From Thinopyrum elongatum (lineage: Eukaryota > Streptophyta > Magnoliopsida > Poales > Poaceae), in contig CM022302.1 in assembly GCA_011799875.1 (NCBI GenBank), positions 101,372,237-101,436,236 of the forward strand: 64,000 nucleotides of DNA, given 5' to 3'. Both the position numbers and the translations under genes were made by a program. The notes below the pieces were generated by a model, which was not told where the DNA came from, ran no database searches, and was given only the letters and a program-made list of their open reading frames with translations. Position 1 is the first letter of the stretch. Each line of letters opens with the position of its first letter. Of the stretch, positions 35,468 through 47,597 are shown piece after piece.

Positions 35468-38400
35468 TGGATGATGAAGAATCTCCTGATGGGTCCTTTT
35501 CAACGCGCTTTTCAGCTAGCCGTTTGCGTGAGGTTGCAGACAAGCAGCTCAATGCTAAAAAGAGGAATGTGTTAGAGAAGTCTAGTTTTGGGTCGTTAGA
35601 CCATTTTTTGTACCTCTTGAGCTGATTGTCTGGGTAGTTATGAGAATTAACACTAAGCGTTCTTTGTTCAGGTATCTTTGAATTAACCTCTGGCCCATTT
35701 TTTTGTGTCTCTGTTGCAATGTTCTTTGTTTTGGAATAGCATAGCAATGTTTTGTCCTCGAATTGACACGTGCCTTTTCGTCAGCCATAAAAAGAAGACT
35801 ATATTATTCACTAGAGACATGGTGCACAAAATATTCAATGTCCCATTCGGACCAAGGGCAGTGGAGCTGCTGAAGAGGAATGAACGTTGCGAGCTGCGCG
35901 ACATATATCGAGAAGGCTCAAGGGCTCCAATGAAGAAATCCATTTATGTAACCAAGGGAGCAGCGGATGATGATGTTGTTACTTTAGAGAGGATTTGGGT
36001 TCTTTTATGCCTTGCTCTCATGCTAGTTCCTGGTACCGGCAACATGGTCTCTTTGGACTATCTTGCTAGCTTGAAGGACTTGGGGGAACTCAATGAGTTT
36101 GTGTGGGACGAGCATGTGTTGGCAACTGCATTGAGAGAGGTGAGGAAGTACCAACTAAAGAGGAAGGCTGGGGCAAGTGGCTTCTGGATTGGCGGTTGTC
36201 TACCTATGTTCGTGGTATGCCAAACGCAAATCATTTGGTTCATATTTTTACTTTTTTATTTTATTTATTCTGCTCACAACAATCACATGTATGATGCAAC
36301 CTTTCTGATTTGTTTTCTTTTTTACAAAAACTATATGTAGTTAATTTACATGGATTTCCTGGAGGTGCCTCGGTCATTGATTAGTGATGAGACTTTCAAC
36401 TACTCGCTCCCTAGGGCTTGCTTTGTGTGCAATGCAGATTTTGAGCTTGTTAAAGAATTTGATAGGAACAAGCTCACCCTCGAGAAGGTTGAATTTGGAA
36501 AGCGCAATGTAAGAGCAGACCCAATCTTCCTTTTCCTTTTTTAGAGCTTTTTTCGGTGATAAACATCTCACTTCTTCTTTGGTGATTGTTGTATGCAGCA
36601 TCATTCTTTCTCTCAAACACAATATGAAATACTAGAGGCAGACAAGCAAGGTGAGGGCGAGAACCAACATCACCCGGCAAATGTCACCAATAGATCTGAC
36701 AAAGCCAACACTCAAGTCAGTGGTCACGGTGAATTAGGCGCTGAGTTTCGCGGCTCTCTGGATGAGTGGCTGCAACCGCTCCCTTCCTGCCAAGAGTTAG
36801 AGATGGAAATTCACTACTTTTTTAAGAAAATATGTCAGTGCATGATTTTGCTTCTTTGTGTTCTTTTCATCTTCTTTTCCTATTATTTATGCTTACCCCC
36901 ATTTTGTTTGTTTCTTTTTTCTGTGCCAAATCCCATTGCACTTGAAGCCTATATATAAGAAGCACAAAAATCTCTATACGGCAGAGTTGAAGAATGATGT
37001 TACCTCTTTTGGGTAGGTCCTGCAGTCAACTTTCTTCAAGCGGTTGGGTCTCATGTTGATGGAAGAGCACTCGAATGCAGCGTCAAACCATGAGCACAGA
37101 ACCAAAGGTTTTGTCACCCCAAGAGTCATTGCAACAAGCAGAGTTGAGCACACAGGAGCTATGACTTTTGGCACCCCAATAGCCATTGCAGCAGGTATCG
37201 ATGTCCGCTCTTCCACATGTCCATTATTGGAGTCTAATTCTCGGATAGAAGCAGGTGTTGATGACCAGAACAAGACACAACCTGCTGGTGTAGTTGCTGC
37301 TCTAAAAGAAATGGAGACTAGTGCATTAGGTGAGAAGGTTGGGGTGGAGGCGGAATAGAGGGCGGGCCGAAGCACAAGTGCTGCTGAGTGTTCAAGGGGT
37401 ACTGCATTGCAACAAGGTGAGAGTAGCAATCATTCTCATGGGAAGGATTGGGTGGAGCAGGAGGAAGTTGTACTTCAGGGTGGAAAGGTGACACCCCAAG
37501 TTGCTTGCAACATGGATCTTTTAGGGGCTTTTGACAAGGTTGAAACACCAGTTCTTTCACAGGGCACGCTGCAGGCAATGGCGGTAACTGCCTTGGAGTG
37601 GGAAGATGACCCATCCTTTTCTCTTTTCTCGGAGGGGGCCGAAGACTATGATTGGATGAATCAAAAAGCAGACAGACCAGTCAAGCCTGTGCAGACATCA
37701 AATGCTTCTAGCTCTGATGTGCAGAATACAATCCCCGCAGTGCCAACCTTTGACAACACTCCTCAAGTTGAAAGGCCAAGCAACCCCCCACCGGCAACAT
37801 TTGACACAACTCCAAAGCTCCCTAGGTCAGACGACATTCCGGGGCCTGTGTTTGATGTGTCCCCCATTTTATTCAAAAACCCTTCTTCTGATAGACCTCA
37901 AGGTATTGTCTTGCTTCAAAACACTAGCTCCTTTTATCAAAGAGTTTTTTCAATCATTTCCTTTTGTATTTCTCATTTTCTCTCTCTTTGTGTTTGTGTT
38001 GTTGCAATGTTGTCCAGTAGTAGTGGGTTTGCAAGAGGCAACTGAGGCAAATGTTGAGGTCAGGGGTGGGTCCATCAGTCATGGTAAGCAGTTAAAGAAA
38101 AAAGGGTGGCCCTCTCCCCAGACAATGTGCGAAAGATGAGGAAGATTAAGGTCGATGCACACGGTGATGCCTTACACCAGCAGTATGTAATGAACAGATA
38201 CCCAACAAGAAAGCCAAAGAAAAATGAGCTTCTGTGAGTTATATGATGATGTTTTTCTATGACCCATTTTTACCTGAAATATTTTTTTGTGTTTCCACAG
38301 ATGAAATAGATTGATATTTGAGCATATATCTTGTTTTTTTAATCTAAAATCAACAAAATTTCTTTTGTAGGCCCGATTTCATTGAAATAGATGGCTTCCA

Positions 38401-39670
38401 TATATACATCTCTCCATAATTTTCATGCATCTCTAAAGCCAAGAGTTGAGATTGGCAATGAGGTCATGACCTTGTACCTGAAGACATTCAACTATGATCA
38501 GTTAGGAAAGAAGAAGAAGTAAAAAAAGTTCGCATTCTCAGTGTTGATGAGTGTCAGTGTTCAAATCTCCTTTTTTCTATCCGGTGTTTCAATGCTTTTT
38601 TGCCTGATCATGTCTGCATTCTTTTTTTCATTTTATCATATAGTTGTGGCCTGCCCTTTAATATTTTTGTTTTGTCATTTTTCATCAGATGAAACTCAGT
38701 GCTGAGCCTGATGTGTTTGATTCGAAGGTGCGCGAAAAAAGAATTTAGGAATGCTTGCTCAGAAAATCACATTTCAAAATCTGACCTGGTAAGTTCTTAT
38801 CCTACACCCAACCTCACATCCATTTTTTCTCTTGTCCCATTTTACATTCTTTTTCATTTTTTTACCATTTTTCTAAATGCATTTGTGGTTGTGCTTGTTT
38901 GATGCATTGCAGCTATTCTTCATGGTTGTTCACAAGAAGCACTGGGCAGTACTAGTTGTTAACATCACCCAAAAGGAGTTCAATATCTTTGACTCTATGA
39001 GGAACTCAAAAGACCTTTTTGAGATGGACAAGATCACTAAGAATGTGGTAATGCTCCTGTTGGAGTTTGGCGCAATACATCTTTCCTTTATTTTATTTTT
39101 CTAGACCCCGCACTTACTCATGCATTCAGTTGTCCCTTTTTTCTTGGGTTTGATCCGATCGCCAACATCAAGAGTGTTGCAATGAGGGAGCCACTTTTTA
39201 AGCACGATCTAGAGTCTTTCACGATATTCACTCCATTTGATTACCCTCAACAAACAACTTAGTAAGCATTTTTGTCCCGGTAGAATATGTGTTTATTTTC
39301 CATCTACAGACATATTCACTTTTTGCCTAAAGTTGCTTTGCATTTTATAACTATATACCTTCTATTTTTTTCAGCTATAACTGTGGCTACTACAGTATTT
39401 TATACCTTGAGAATTGGGATGGCCTTGTTATGCTGTCATTTGGCGAGGTATTTTCTTTTGACAGTAAACCATATTTTTTGTGTGATTCTTTTCAAGTTGA
39501 TTGGGATCTTTTTCATGACTAAATTTTTACTTGTTTCCTGTCTTATCGCTTCATCATCTCCACAGGATTACGTCCCAAAGCTTCGAATACGCATTGCAGC
39601 AGATCTGTTGAGACACCCAAACAACAAGTTGGACCCCGCGCAGCAGCTGAAGCTGCTTCTTCAGCGTTAG
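35468..39670 (+). pseudogene. Degraded multi-exon gene for a Ulp1/C48-type cysteine protease
   Basis: At least ten exons with fair splice sites run left to right. Early exons (35,468-36,507) encode a helical domain (VHKIFNVPFGPRAVELLKR, PRACFVCNADFELV), a kind common next to Ulp1 domains in repeated grass genes. A long exon (about 36,945-37,901) is low-complexity Pro/Thr. The protease occupies the last exons: catalytic His in KKHWAVLVVN (codon 38,940), Asp in FDS (38,991) and Cys in NCGYYSILYLENW (39,382), ending at the stop 39,668-39,670. Ulp1-type enzymes cleave SUMO-like modifiers. Frameshifts near 35,600, 38,425 and 38,730 and a TAG at 37,356-37,358 indicate a pseudogene. Such genes also travel in MULEs; no MULE ends were found. 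Confidence 0.7.
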
Positions 39671-40662
39671 ATGGAGGTTTTTGATCTTCTGCAACAGGAG
39701 GAGTCGTTGCAGCGGCGGCCTAGTGCTGCTGATCCGTGTTTTGTAGCTAGCTCGAGTGAAGTTGAGAAGATATTTTTGTAGCCAGCTCTAGTCAACTTTT
39801 CACACATGTAACCCTGAGTGAAGCTGACAGCATGTTTCAGTGTGTGACTGTATGCAAGGATTGTTTTGTGAGCTATGCAAGATTGTTTGTCAGCCTATGC
39901 AAGGATTTTATTTTGTATTTACTTGCTTTCAAGATGAGTTTTGATATACTTTTGATCTGGCTTGAGATTTTTGGTCACAAATAATTATAGTGTATCTGCT
40001 AGTATCTCTATTAATTCTATATATATACATCTTTTTTTATATGGATTTAGTAATTACAGTGTTTCTGTATTCTATATATATCACAAGCAATTCCATGAAT
40101 GTGGAACATACCTACTTATTATTCAGCACATGGCCAGTTTTTTCTGGAAAGCCAATGAAAGTTAATACATTGTAGTCACACATGTAATCGTGTGCGAAGT
40201 TGAATAATCGCAACAATAGGGTGGGGGTGGGGGGATTGTCCGGCTAATGTTTCTCTTCATAATTTTTCAATCTTGCTAAAACAAAATGAAATCTAATGAA
40301 ACATCCTTTCTATGTCGCAACGGGCATGTCAAAAGTAAAGTTTCTCTAGTATGTTTTTATGGAAAAGTTTTTTAACAGGATGCTTCAATGTACTTGTATG
40401 TTTAAGTAGCTAGCAACAACATCATGCATTGTTAACCCAAGGAAACCTTTCAAAATAAAAGCTACAATACAATATTAATAAGACAAATTAAAGACATATG
40501 GAAGTTCAAGGAGCCAGCAACATCATCATAAGCAATAGGGGGAATTGTAATTTCTGAAAAAGAACAACATATCAACATGAGGCACAATTCAATCCACTAT
40601 GAAATAACTCTTTTTGTCCTCTAATTTAAATTGCACCATTTCTACTTGTCCAGAAATTAATC
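39671..40662. other. Flank between the Ulp1-like pseudogene and the CACTA element
   Basis: AT-rich, no gene seen. It could include the 3' trailer of the zinc-knuckle ORF at 51.86-52.08 kb, which reads toward this side across the CACTA insertion. Confidence 0.4.
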
Positions 40663-41196
40663 TATCACTACAGGAATCAGCTTATTTGCCGTCTGCCATG
40701 GCAGACGGCAAAGGTACCAAAAGCAGACGGCAAAACCCTTTGCCGTCTGCCATGGACGGCAAACCTGCCCAGCAAAGAGAGCGACGGTAACCAGGTTATT
40801 TGCCGTCTGCTTCCTCAAAGCGGACGGCAAAGGCACTTTGCCGTCGGTGGCAGACGGCAAAGAACATGGACGGCAAAAACCTTGCGTTAGCCACGTTAGG
40901 TGGCTAACGGCGGCCTTTGCCGTCCGCCAGCTGACGGCAAAACGTGCTTCGACACGTCACCCCATGTGCCCGGCATGATGTGTAACGTCCAACCGCGTCG
41001 TCCGGTCAAACCGATGCGCGTCGCCCGGTCAAACTGCAGCTTTTGCCACCCCCCGTCGCCCTGTCCCATCGACGGCCGCCTCACCTTCCACCCCCCGCCA
41101 CCCCGTCCCGTCGTCGCGTCCCGTCCCGAGGCGCCAGCATTAATGAGCAGTAATGCCGGTGCCGGCCCGGCCGCCCGCCTCCCATCGCCCGGACGG

Positions 41197-41203
41197 CTAT
41201 AAG
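41197..41203 (+). promoter_or_regulatory. TATA-like box before the ORF inside the CACTA
   Basis: CTATAAG in a GC-rich setting, about 85 bp upstream of ATG 41,285: a normal distance for a plant promoter with a short leader. Confidence 0.45.
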
Positions 41204-41284
41204 ACCCGGCCCCGACGCCGTCCCCCCACACCCGACCTCACACCCCGACTCCTGCCGCCGACAAGAACCAGCGCAGCACCAGCG

Positions 41285-41973
41285 ATGGCCTACCACCACA
41301 GGAGCAGCAGCGCCGGCGGCGACGACGAAGCCCCGAGCTCCTGGCCGTCCAGCCTCGGCAACCTGGAGACGGCGGAGCTGTGCCGGTACGGCCTGCTCGT
41401 GCCGCCGGGCTGCCGTCTTCCCCGGCAGTGGAAGATCTCCGTCGACAGCTACCCGACGCTCGGCCCCGGCGCGACGGCGGAGGAGCTCCGGACCCACCAC
41501 GGCGGCCGCCACAACATCGGCGGCCATCACGCCTTCTGGAAGGGGAAAGTGTACGACAAGGTCATCGCTGCCTTCCGGCTGGCGGAGGCCAGCGTCACCC
41601 CCGAATGTCTGCGCCGGCACCCGCACCGGCCGTCCCCCCCGCCGTGGAGCTTCCGCCGGAACAGGTGGTCCTTCGCAAGGATGGTGACCCGGATGACACT
41701 CCGGGCTGGCACATCGCCCTACGTGCGTTGGAAGCGGCGGCGGCGGCGGCTGTGAGGGAGGCCGCCGAGGTTGCGGCTGCAATCGAAGCCGCCACGGCCA
41801 TGGCGGCATAGGAGGCCACGATGGCGCCGGCGGAGGACGAGGAGGCGGCGATGGAGGGTGACGGCCCCGTCGACTAGGACGACGCCATGGTCAGCAGTAG
41901 CGACGGCGGCGGCGACGACGGCGGTGACGGCGCCGTCGTGATTGACCTGCTAGCCCCTAGCGACGACGATTAG
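41285..41973 (+). pseudogene. Decayed captured ORF inside the CACTA element
   Basis: ATG 41,285 begins MAYHHRSSSAGGDDEAPSSW, followed by LCRYGLLVPPGCRLPRQWKI, a form I associate with a repeated grass family of unknown function. The frame shifts around 41,600; a second frame continues (TPGWHIALRALEAAAAAAVR) with TAGs at 41,809-41,811 and about 41,875, then an acidic tail and the end VIDLLAPSDDD at TAG 41,971-41,973. Very GC-rich compared with its surroundings. Not functional as written. Confidence 0.5.
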
Positions 41974-42318
41974 CGTCATACTGAGTTTTAATTTCTATGT
42001 AAAATATATCTATGGACTATGTAAAATATATCTATGAATGAAAATGCAATCTAAAATATCTCTATATATGTGAATGAAAATGCAATGTATGTCGCCGGGC
42101 GGCGGGCAAGCGTGCAGGAGCGCGGGGCGTCGGGGGGGGGGGGCTTAGCGGCGGGCCGTCGGTGGCAGCGGGCGCGGCGAGGCGGGGCGGCGTCGGGTCG
42201 GGTGGCTGCGGCGGGGTGCGGTCGGGGAGAGAGAGAAGGGGGTGGGAGACAGAGAGAGAGGAAGGGGATGGGAGACAGAGATATAAGAGAGAGAGAGAGG
42301 AGAGGGGGCGGGGGGCGG

Positions 42319-42801
42319 TGTCGGTGTCAAAACCGGCGGGTCTCGGGTAGGGGGTCCCGAACTGTGCGTCTAAGGTCGATGGTAACAGGAGACGGGGGAC
42401 ACGATGTTTACCCAGGTTCGGGCCCTCTCTATGGAGGTAATACCCTACGTCCTGCTTGATTGATCTTGATGAATATGAGTATTACAAGAGTTGATCTACC
42501 ACGAGATCATAATGGCTAAAACCCTAGAAGTCTAGCCTGTCTGATTATGATTGTGATTATCCTCGTCTCTACGGACTAAACCCTCCGGTTTATATAGACA
42601 CCGGAGGGGGCTAGGGTTGTACAAAGTCGGTTATAGAGAAAGGAATCTTCATATCTGGACGCCAAGCTTGCCGTCCACGCTAAGGAGAGTCCTAGCCGGA
42701 CATGCGAGAAAGTCTTCTATCTTGCATCTTCATGGCCCATCAGTCTGGCCCACATTACGTAGCCCGGACGCCCGAGGACCCCTTAATCCAGGACTCCCTC
42801 A
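42319..42801 (-). repeat. 3' LTR (element sense) of the 9.15-kb Gypsy element
   Basis: 483 bp, TG...CA type. On the minus strand it is preceded by a polypurine stretch (GGTTTAGGGGCTAC) next to 42,802. A TATATAAA box on the minus strand lies near 42,589-42,597. Confidence 0.92.
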
Positions 42802-43296
42802 GTAGCCCCTAAACCAGGCTTCAATGACGATGTGTCCGGCGAGCAGATTGTCTTCGGCATTGCAAGGCAGGTTCCTCCTCCGAATACTCCAAAACAGACT
42901 TCGAGCGCAGAAAATGTGTCCGGCTCTACAAAACAAGTACCACACACAACCGCAGAGAGTATAATATTTCACGAATCTAATCCGCTGACAACTTTTTATA
43001 ACGTGATACCACGTTCCTTTAAGATGCGGCTTCCAGTGGCACGCCTTGTCACAGCAGAGATCGCGTTCATTTATTACGGGATTCTCATCAATACGGGCGT
43101 GGGTAATCCAACCGTGCCATCTGCCCGGCCCTTGGGAATAGGCGAGTTTTAAGGCGAGTGGGGAGGCATTTGATATTCACTGCCTTTATAAGGAGATAAG
43201 GATTCGCCCCTTTCACCCACGCCTTTTCTGCCTCTCCATTCTCGAGCTCCAGTGCCCAATTTCTCATCTTTTCTGCCTCAAAGAAGCACTCCGACC

Positions 43297-46200
43297 ATGT
43301 CCGGATCCGGAGCGCAAGGCAAGTGGATGGCCTCCTCCGTCAAGGAGAAGGACATCACGAAGCTTCAGGAGGCGGGGTATTTGGCCAAGGAAATCGCCCA
43401 TCGGCTTCCGGCCAAGGGACAGATCATCCCCACCCCCAAGCCTCATGAAAGGGTGGTGTTCATCCCCTACTTCGTCCGCGGGTTAGGGTTTCCTCTCCAC
43501 CCTTTCGTCCGCGGACTCATGTTCTACTACGGGCTAGATTTTCATGATCTAGCCCCAAATTCTTTCCTCAACATCTCGGCATTTATTGTCGTGTGCGAGG
43601 CTTTCCTCCGCATCCCACCCCACTTCGGACTGTGGCTCAAGATCTTCAATGTGAAGCCGAAGGTGGTGGATGGTCAACACGCAGAGTGCGGAGGCGCCAT
43701 GGTGAGCAAGATGCCCAACGTCACATGGCCCAAAGGTACCTTTGTGGAAATCGTCAAAGGGTGGCAACAACTATGGTTCTATATCATAGAGCCCCGCGAC
43801 GCTACCTAGGCCGCGGCTCCCGAATTCAAGTCCGGAGCCCCAATGCGGCTCACCTCCTGGCTAGAGAAGGGCCTGAATTGGTCATCATCGGACGAGCTGA
43901 CAGCACTGCAGGCGCGTATCCAGAGCATGGTAGACAAGAACATCAAGCTTGTCAATGTGATCCGGGTGATGCTAGTTCGCCGGATCCTTCCATGCCAAAG
44001 CCGGACTTGCCATCTGTGGGAGTTCGATCCGGCCAAGCACCAGACCTTGCAACAGTTCTTCGGAACTACGCACGAAGACATCTGGAAGGTGCTTTTTAAG
44101 GCCAGCGAGAAATGGCAGGAGACGACCGAGGACCGCGGGCACGACCTGGCCCATCCTGCCAGTCCGGTAAGCTTGTCGTGCTTTCAAGGTGTATCCTTTA
44201 CTTGCTTGCGCAAGGAAAATGCCTAAGCCTCCCTATTTATTTTTTTCAGGTCTGGACGAAGAAGGCAGAGCGGATCAAGTGTCCGGCTCCGCTGCCTGAG
44301 GAACCAGCTATCCCGCTTCTGACGAAGGTGCTGGTCCCGGTGCCCTACCAGGCGCTGGAGAAGAAGGCCAAGAAAAAGGCCAAGGAGACTAGAAGTGGCC
44401 TCCGTCGCAAGGGAACTTCGGACGCGACGTCTGAAGACGCCGAAACTCACTCCTCCGCCGCAGAGGACGACAAGGAGGAGGAGGCAAGCAACTCTCCCCT
44501 TGAGGGGGGAAGGAAGAAAAGGGCGGCCTCCATGAATCTGGAGGCAGAGGCGTCCAAGAAGGGGAAGGTCTCCCTCGTGGATAACTCCGCGTGGGATGTC
44601 GACAGCAGCCCAGAGCGGCGCCCCCGAGATAAGCCCCTGGCCGAATCATGAGTACTCAAAGACCCTGACGCATTCATATATCCAGCCCCTTGTCTCCATA
44701 GTTTTAACATGTTGAATCATGTACTTGCAGTCCGGTTCATTCCGACCTCGAGCGATACTCCTCCTCGGGAAATTCGCTGGACCCGAAGGTGATGGACAGC
44801 GGGTCCCTTCCGGCGGCCTCCTCTCCCAAGGCCATGGATAACACTGAGGTGTTGTCCCAAAGGATCCCAGGCCAGGGAGAGACGCAGGAGGCCGTCAGCG
44901 CGGCGCCAGAGGGTGAAACCTCGGCCACCGGACACATGGGGGAGCAAATCCCCATGGAGCCTGGCAATGGGGGCCAGGTCCAATTCGGCCCCCAGCCGAA
45001 TACGATCCCGGAGACCAATACGGCTCCAGAATCCGGCAAGCAGCCTCCTTCGAAAGAAGGGGGTGTGCCCATTTCGCCGGTGACCTCTGTCCAACCAGAG
45101 GCACCGAACACCCTACTGGAAGCGCTGCGAAGTGCTTCCATTATAGAGGAACACCGTGCCCTTATGGGTACGGTGATTGAGAAGATTCAGTCCGCGAAGA
45201 GCGGACTGACCGAAGCCTGCACAAGCCTTCTAACAGGTTTTGAGGTATGAAAAGTAATTATGTAAAAAGAATATCACAGTATAGATAGTAGCCCCTGAGA
45301 CACTGTCCGGTGGTCGAAAAGAAAAGCCGGACAGAGGATCAAACAATTTTCGCAGGAGACTAACCATACATGTCTATGTGAAAAAGCAGGCGTCGCTGCT
45401 GGCTGCGACCTCTCGTGCTGCCGAAGTCTCCGGACTGAAGCAGAGTCTGGAGCGGGCCGAGGAAGAACTCGGCCATGTGAAAAAGCAGCTGGAGGATAAG
45501 CAAGGTATGCCATGACCTTCTGTATATCAGAAAGGATAGATGATTTGCATTGACCATAGTGCCATGATATTTGTAGGAGCGACGACTGAGGTGGAGGCCC
45601 TAAAAAAGGCGCTGGCCGAGGCCCAGAAGAGAGCGGTGGAGGAACAATCCATCCGCGAAAAGCACGAGGCTAGGGTCAGTGAGGTCCAACAAGAGCTCCA
45701 GGACGCTGTAAAGAAGTGCGAGTCCTTGGAGCGCAAGATGACGGATCAAGAGTCCGAGCTTGCTAAGGCCCACCAAAGCACACAAGAAGCCCGGGCTGAA
45801 GCCCAGGGCGCCCTCCAGGAAATCCAAGAGGCCAGGAAAATCGCGGCGGGTAAGGCTTTTATAATGCAAAGCAAATTTGTGAAGGAAAGGTACCTCTTAC
45901 TGACCCGGATTTGGAGTTCTCCAGGAGCGTTTGCGGATCTGCCGCGCAACATTGCCGATGCTATGGATTTCTTCCGAGCCGAAGAGGGGAGCTCAACGGA
46001 GAAGCTGTTCTGGTCGCAATACCTTGCGCCAGAGCATCCGGTGCCCCTTAGCGATCAGCTGAAACAGCTGACCGAACTGCATAGGGCGGCCGAATTGGCC
46101 ATGAAGGATTTGATAATCTACTTATGGCCTGCCGAAGCCATACCCCAAAGCTACTTCGGGATCGTGAAGCGACTGGTTGCTGCCTGCCCTCGGCTTGATG

Positions 46201-46409
46201 CCATCAAGCGGTCGGTCTGCATCGAAGGTGCGCGGATGGCCTTCGCCCGTGTCAAGATACAGTGGGCGAAGATGAACGCCGTCAAGCTCGCGACCGAGGG
46301 ACCGCCCGCGGGCAAGGAGCACCGCACGCCCGAGCGATATTTTGATGATGTCCTGGAGGGATCCCGCATTGTAGCGGAGCAGTGTGCAAAAGACATTATC
46401 TTCAGATGA
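43297..46409 (+). pseudogene. Antisense accessory gene of the 9.15-kb Gypsy element
   Basis: Same position and strand as the gene at 25.8-28.5 kb. Exon 1 (43,297-44,166) starts MSGSGAQGKWMASS and contains the Transposase_28-like core YFVRGLGFPLHPFVRGLMFY (about residue 62). Exon 2 starts after TTTTTTTCAG at 44,250 and is Lys/Glu-rich; later exons (from about 44,731, 45,360 and 45,577) include a long coiled coil (ALKKALAEAQKRAVEEQSIR) and a helical end (LIIYLWPAEAIPQSYFGIVK) matching the other copy's C-terminus, with stop 46,407-46,409. A TAG at 43,807-43,809 breaks exon 1. Conservation of the same exon plan in two diverged elements argues that the gene was once maintained by selection. Confidence 0.6.
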
Positions 46410-47597
46410 ATATGTTATCCTGTCCTGCACAATAAAACGAAACTGATATGTAATATAATGTTAGTTGTTTATATCAAGATTTTTCCTCCTATGCGGCCGT
46501 TTTATTAAATCTGAGAGTTGGCCAGTCGTCGGCTTCAGCCCCCACGTAGGTAGTACGGGGGTGTTCGGGATAAAATCTAAACACTCTTTATCCAAAGTTT
46601 GGTCCTTGAAGGAGGTGTTTAGCGCAACGAACCAGGCAACCGGACTATGTGGCTTTATCACCCTCAGCCATAGGAGTTTTATAGAAATTTAGGCGCAACC
46701 CCTAGTATTCGTGAATCCGAACTAGGGTGCTGTAAACACCGGATCGGGTAAAGACCGATTCGTCGCATAATGCGGAAAAAATCGCAAAAGATTTGTAACC
46801 TCCGAAGAGCTGACCGGCTCACGCCGCATCATGACAGTCAGTTTTCGGCTTTCTCTACTGAGGTGCTCATCCGGACGAACCAGGGCACAATCGCAGTAGT
46901 TCTCCCTTTACTACCCTAGCCGATATAGCGGAACGTAAGGTAGTAAGCACAGGAGCCGGGCAACCCAACTATTGACCAAAGACATGATTTGGAGCCAATG
47001 CATATAATGCTAAATTCGGGGTGCCGAACTATACTATAAAAAGTGTTCGGACTTTGTTGCTGTATTATGGGGCACAATAAAGCCCCTGGCAAATTTAGGC
47101 CGTACGAAAGTGTACGGGTGCAATGGATAAGATTATCAATAAAAAAAAGTAGTAAGCTAGTGCCGCAGAAGTTGGGCCGCGAACTGTTTCCATTACAAAT
47201 TTATGGATACGTAAAAGCGTATAAGTAGTGCGATAAGCAACAGGGCTATTTTACATGCCATGACCAAGGGAGAGCTGTGTGAGGGTCCTGAAAACAGGTA
47301 GAGTGACCGTCAAAAAGACTTCCTAGAGATTCCCGCATACCGCAATGCTTCTTGCTATCTTGGTGTATCTATCCTTCGAAAGGACCGATGATCAGGCCGT
47401 CTTGAGGGGCCTGTGGAAAACCTGAAAAGGATAAAAGAGAAAAAGTGAGAGTACATGTATCCAGGGGAGGTCGAGCCGTATTATGGACCACAATATAGTT
47501 ATTCCTCCGTCTATGCCCATGGTATTTTAAGTGCGTAACTATGTACGCGTGGTACGTATGCCGCCATTTGGCCGGGACGGAGACGGAGGCCGGATTG
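46410..47597. other. Noncoding spacer replacing the pol region
   Basis: No coherent coding sequence. Where the 14.1-kb element has RT-RNase H-integrase, this copy has only spacer sequence. Parts resemble the spacer at 28.5-29.3 kb (for example the 'cacaggagc...gcaacccaac' words near 46,948). Confidence 0.5.

Noticed and set aside
40683..40935. Clustered short repeats at the CACTA ends considered as a CRISPR-like array
   Set aside because: The units occur in both orientations at uneven spacing and abut CACTA inverted ends with a TAT duplication; this is a transposon subterminal region in plant DNA.
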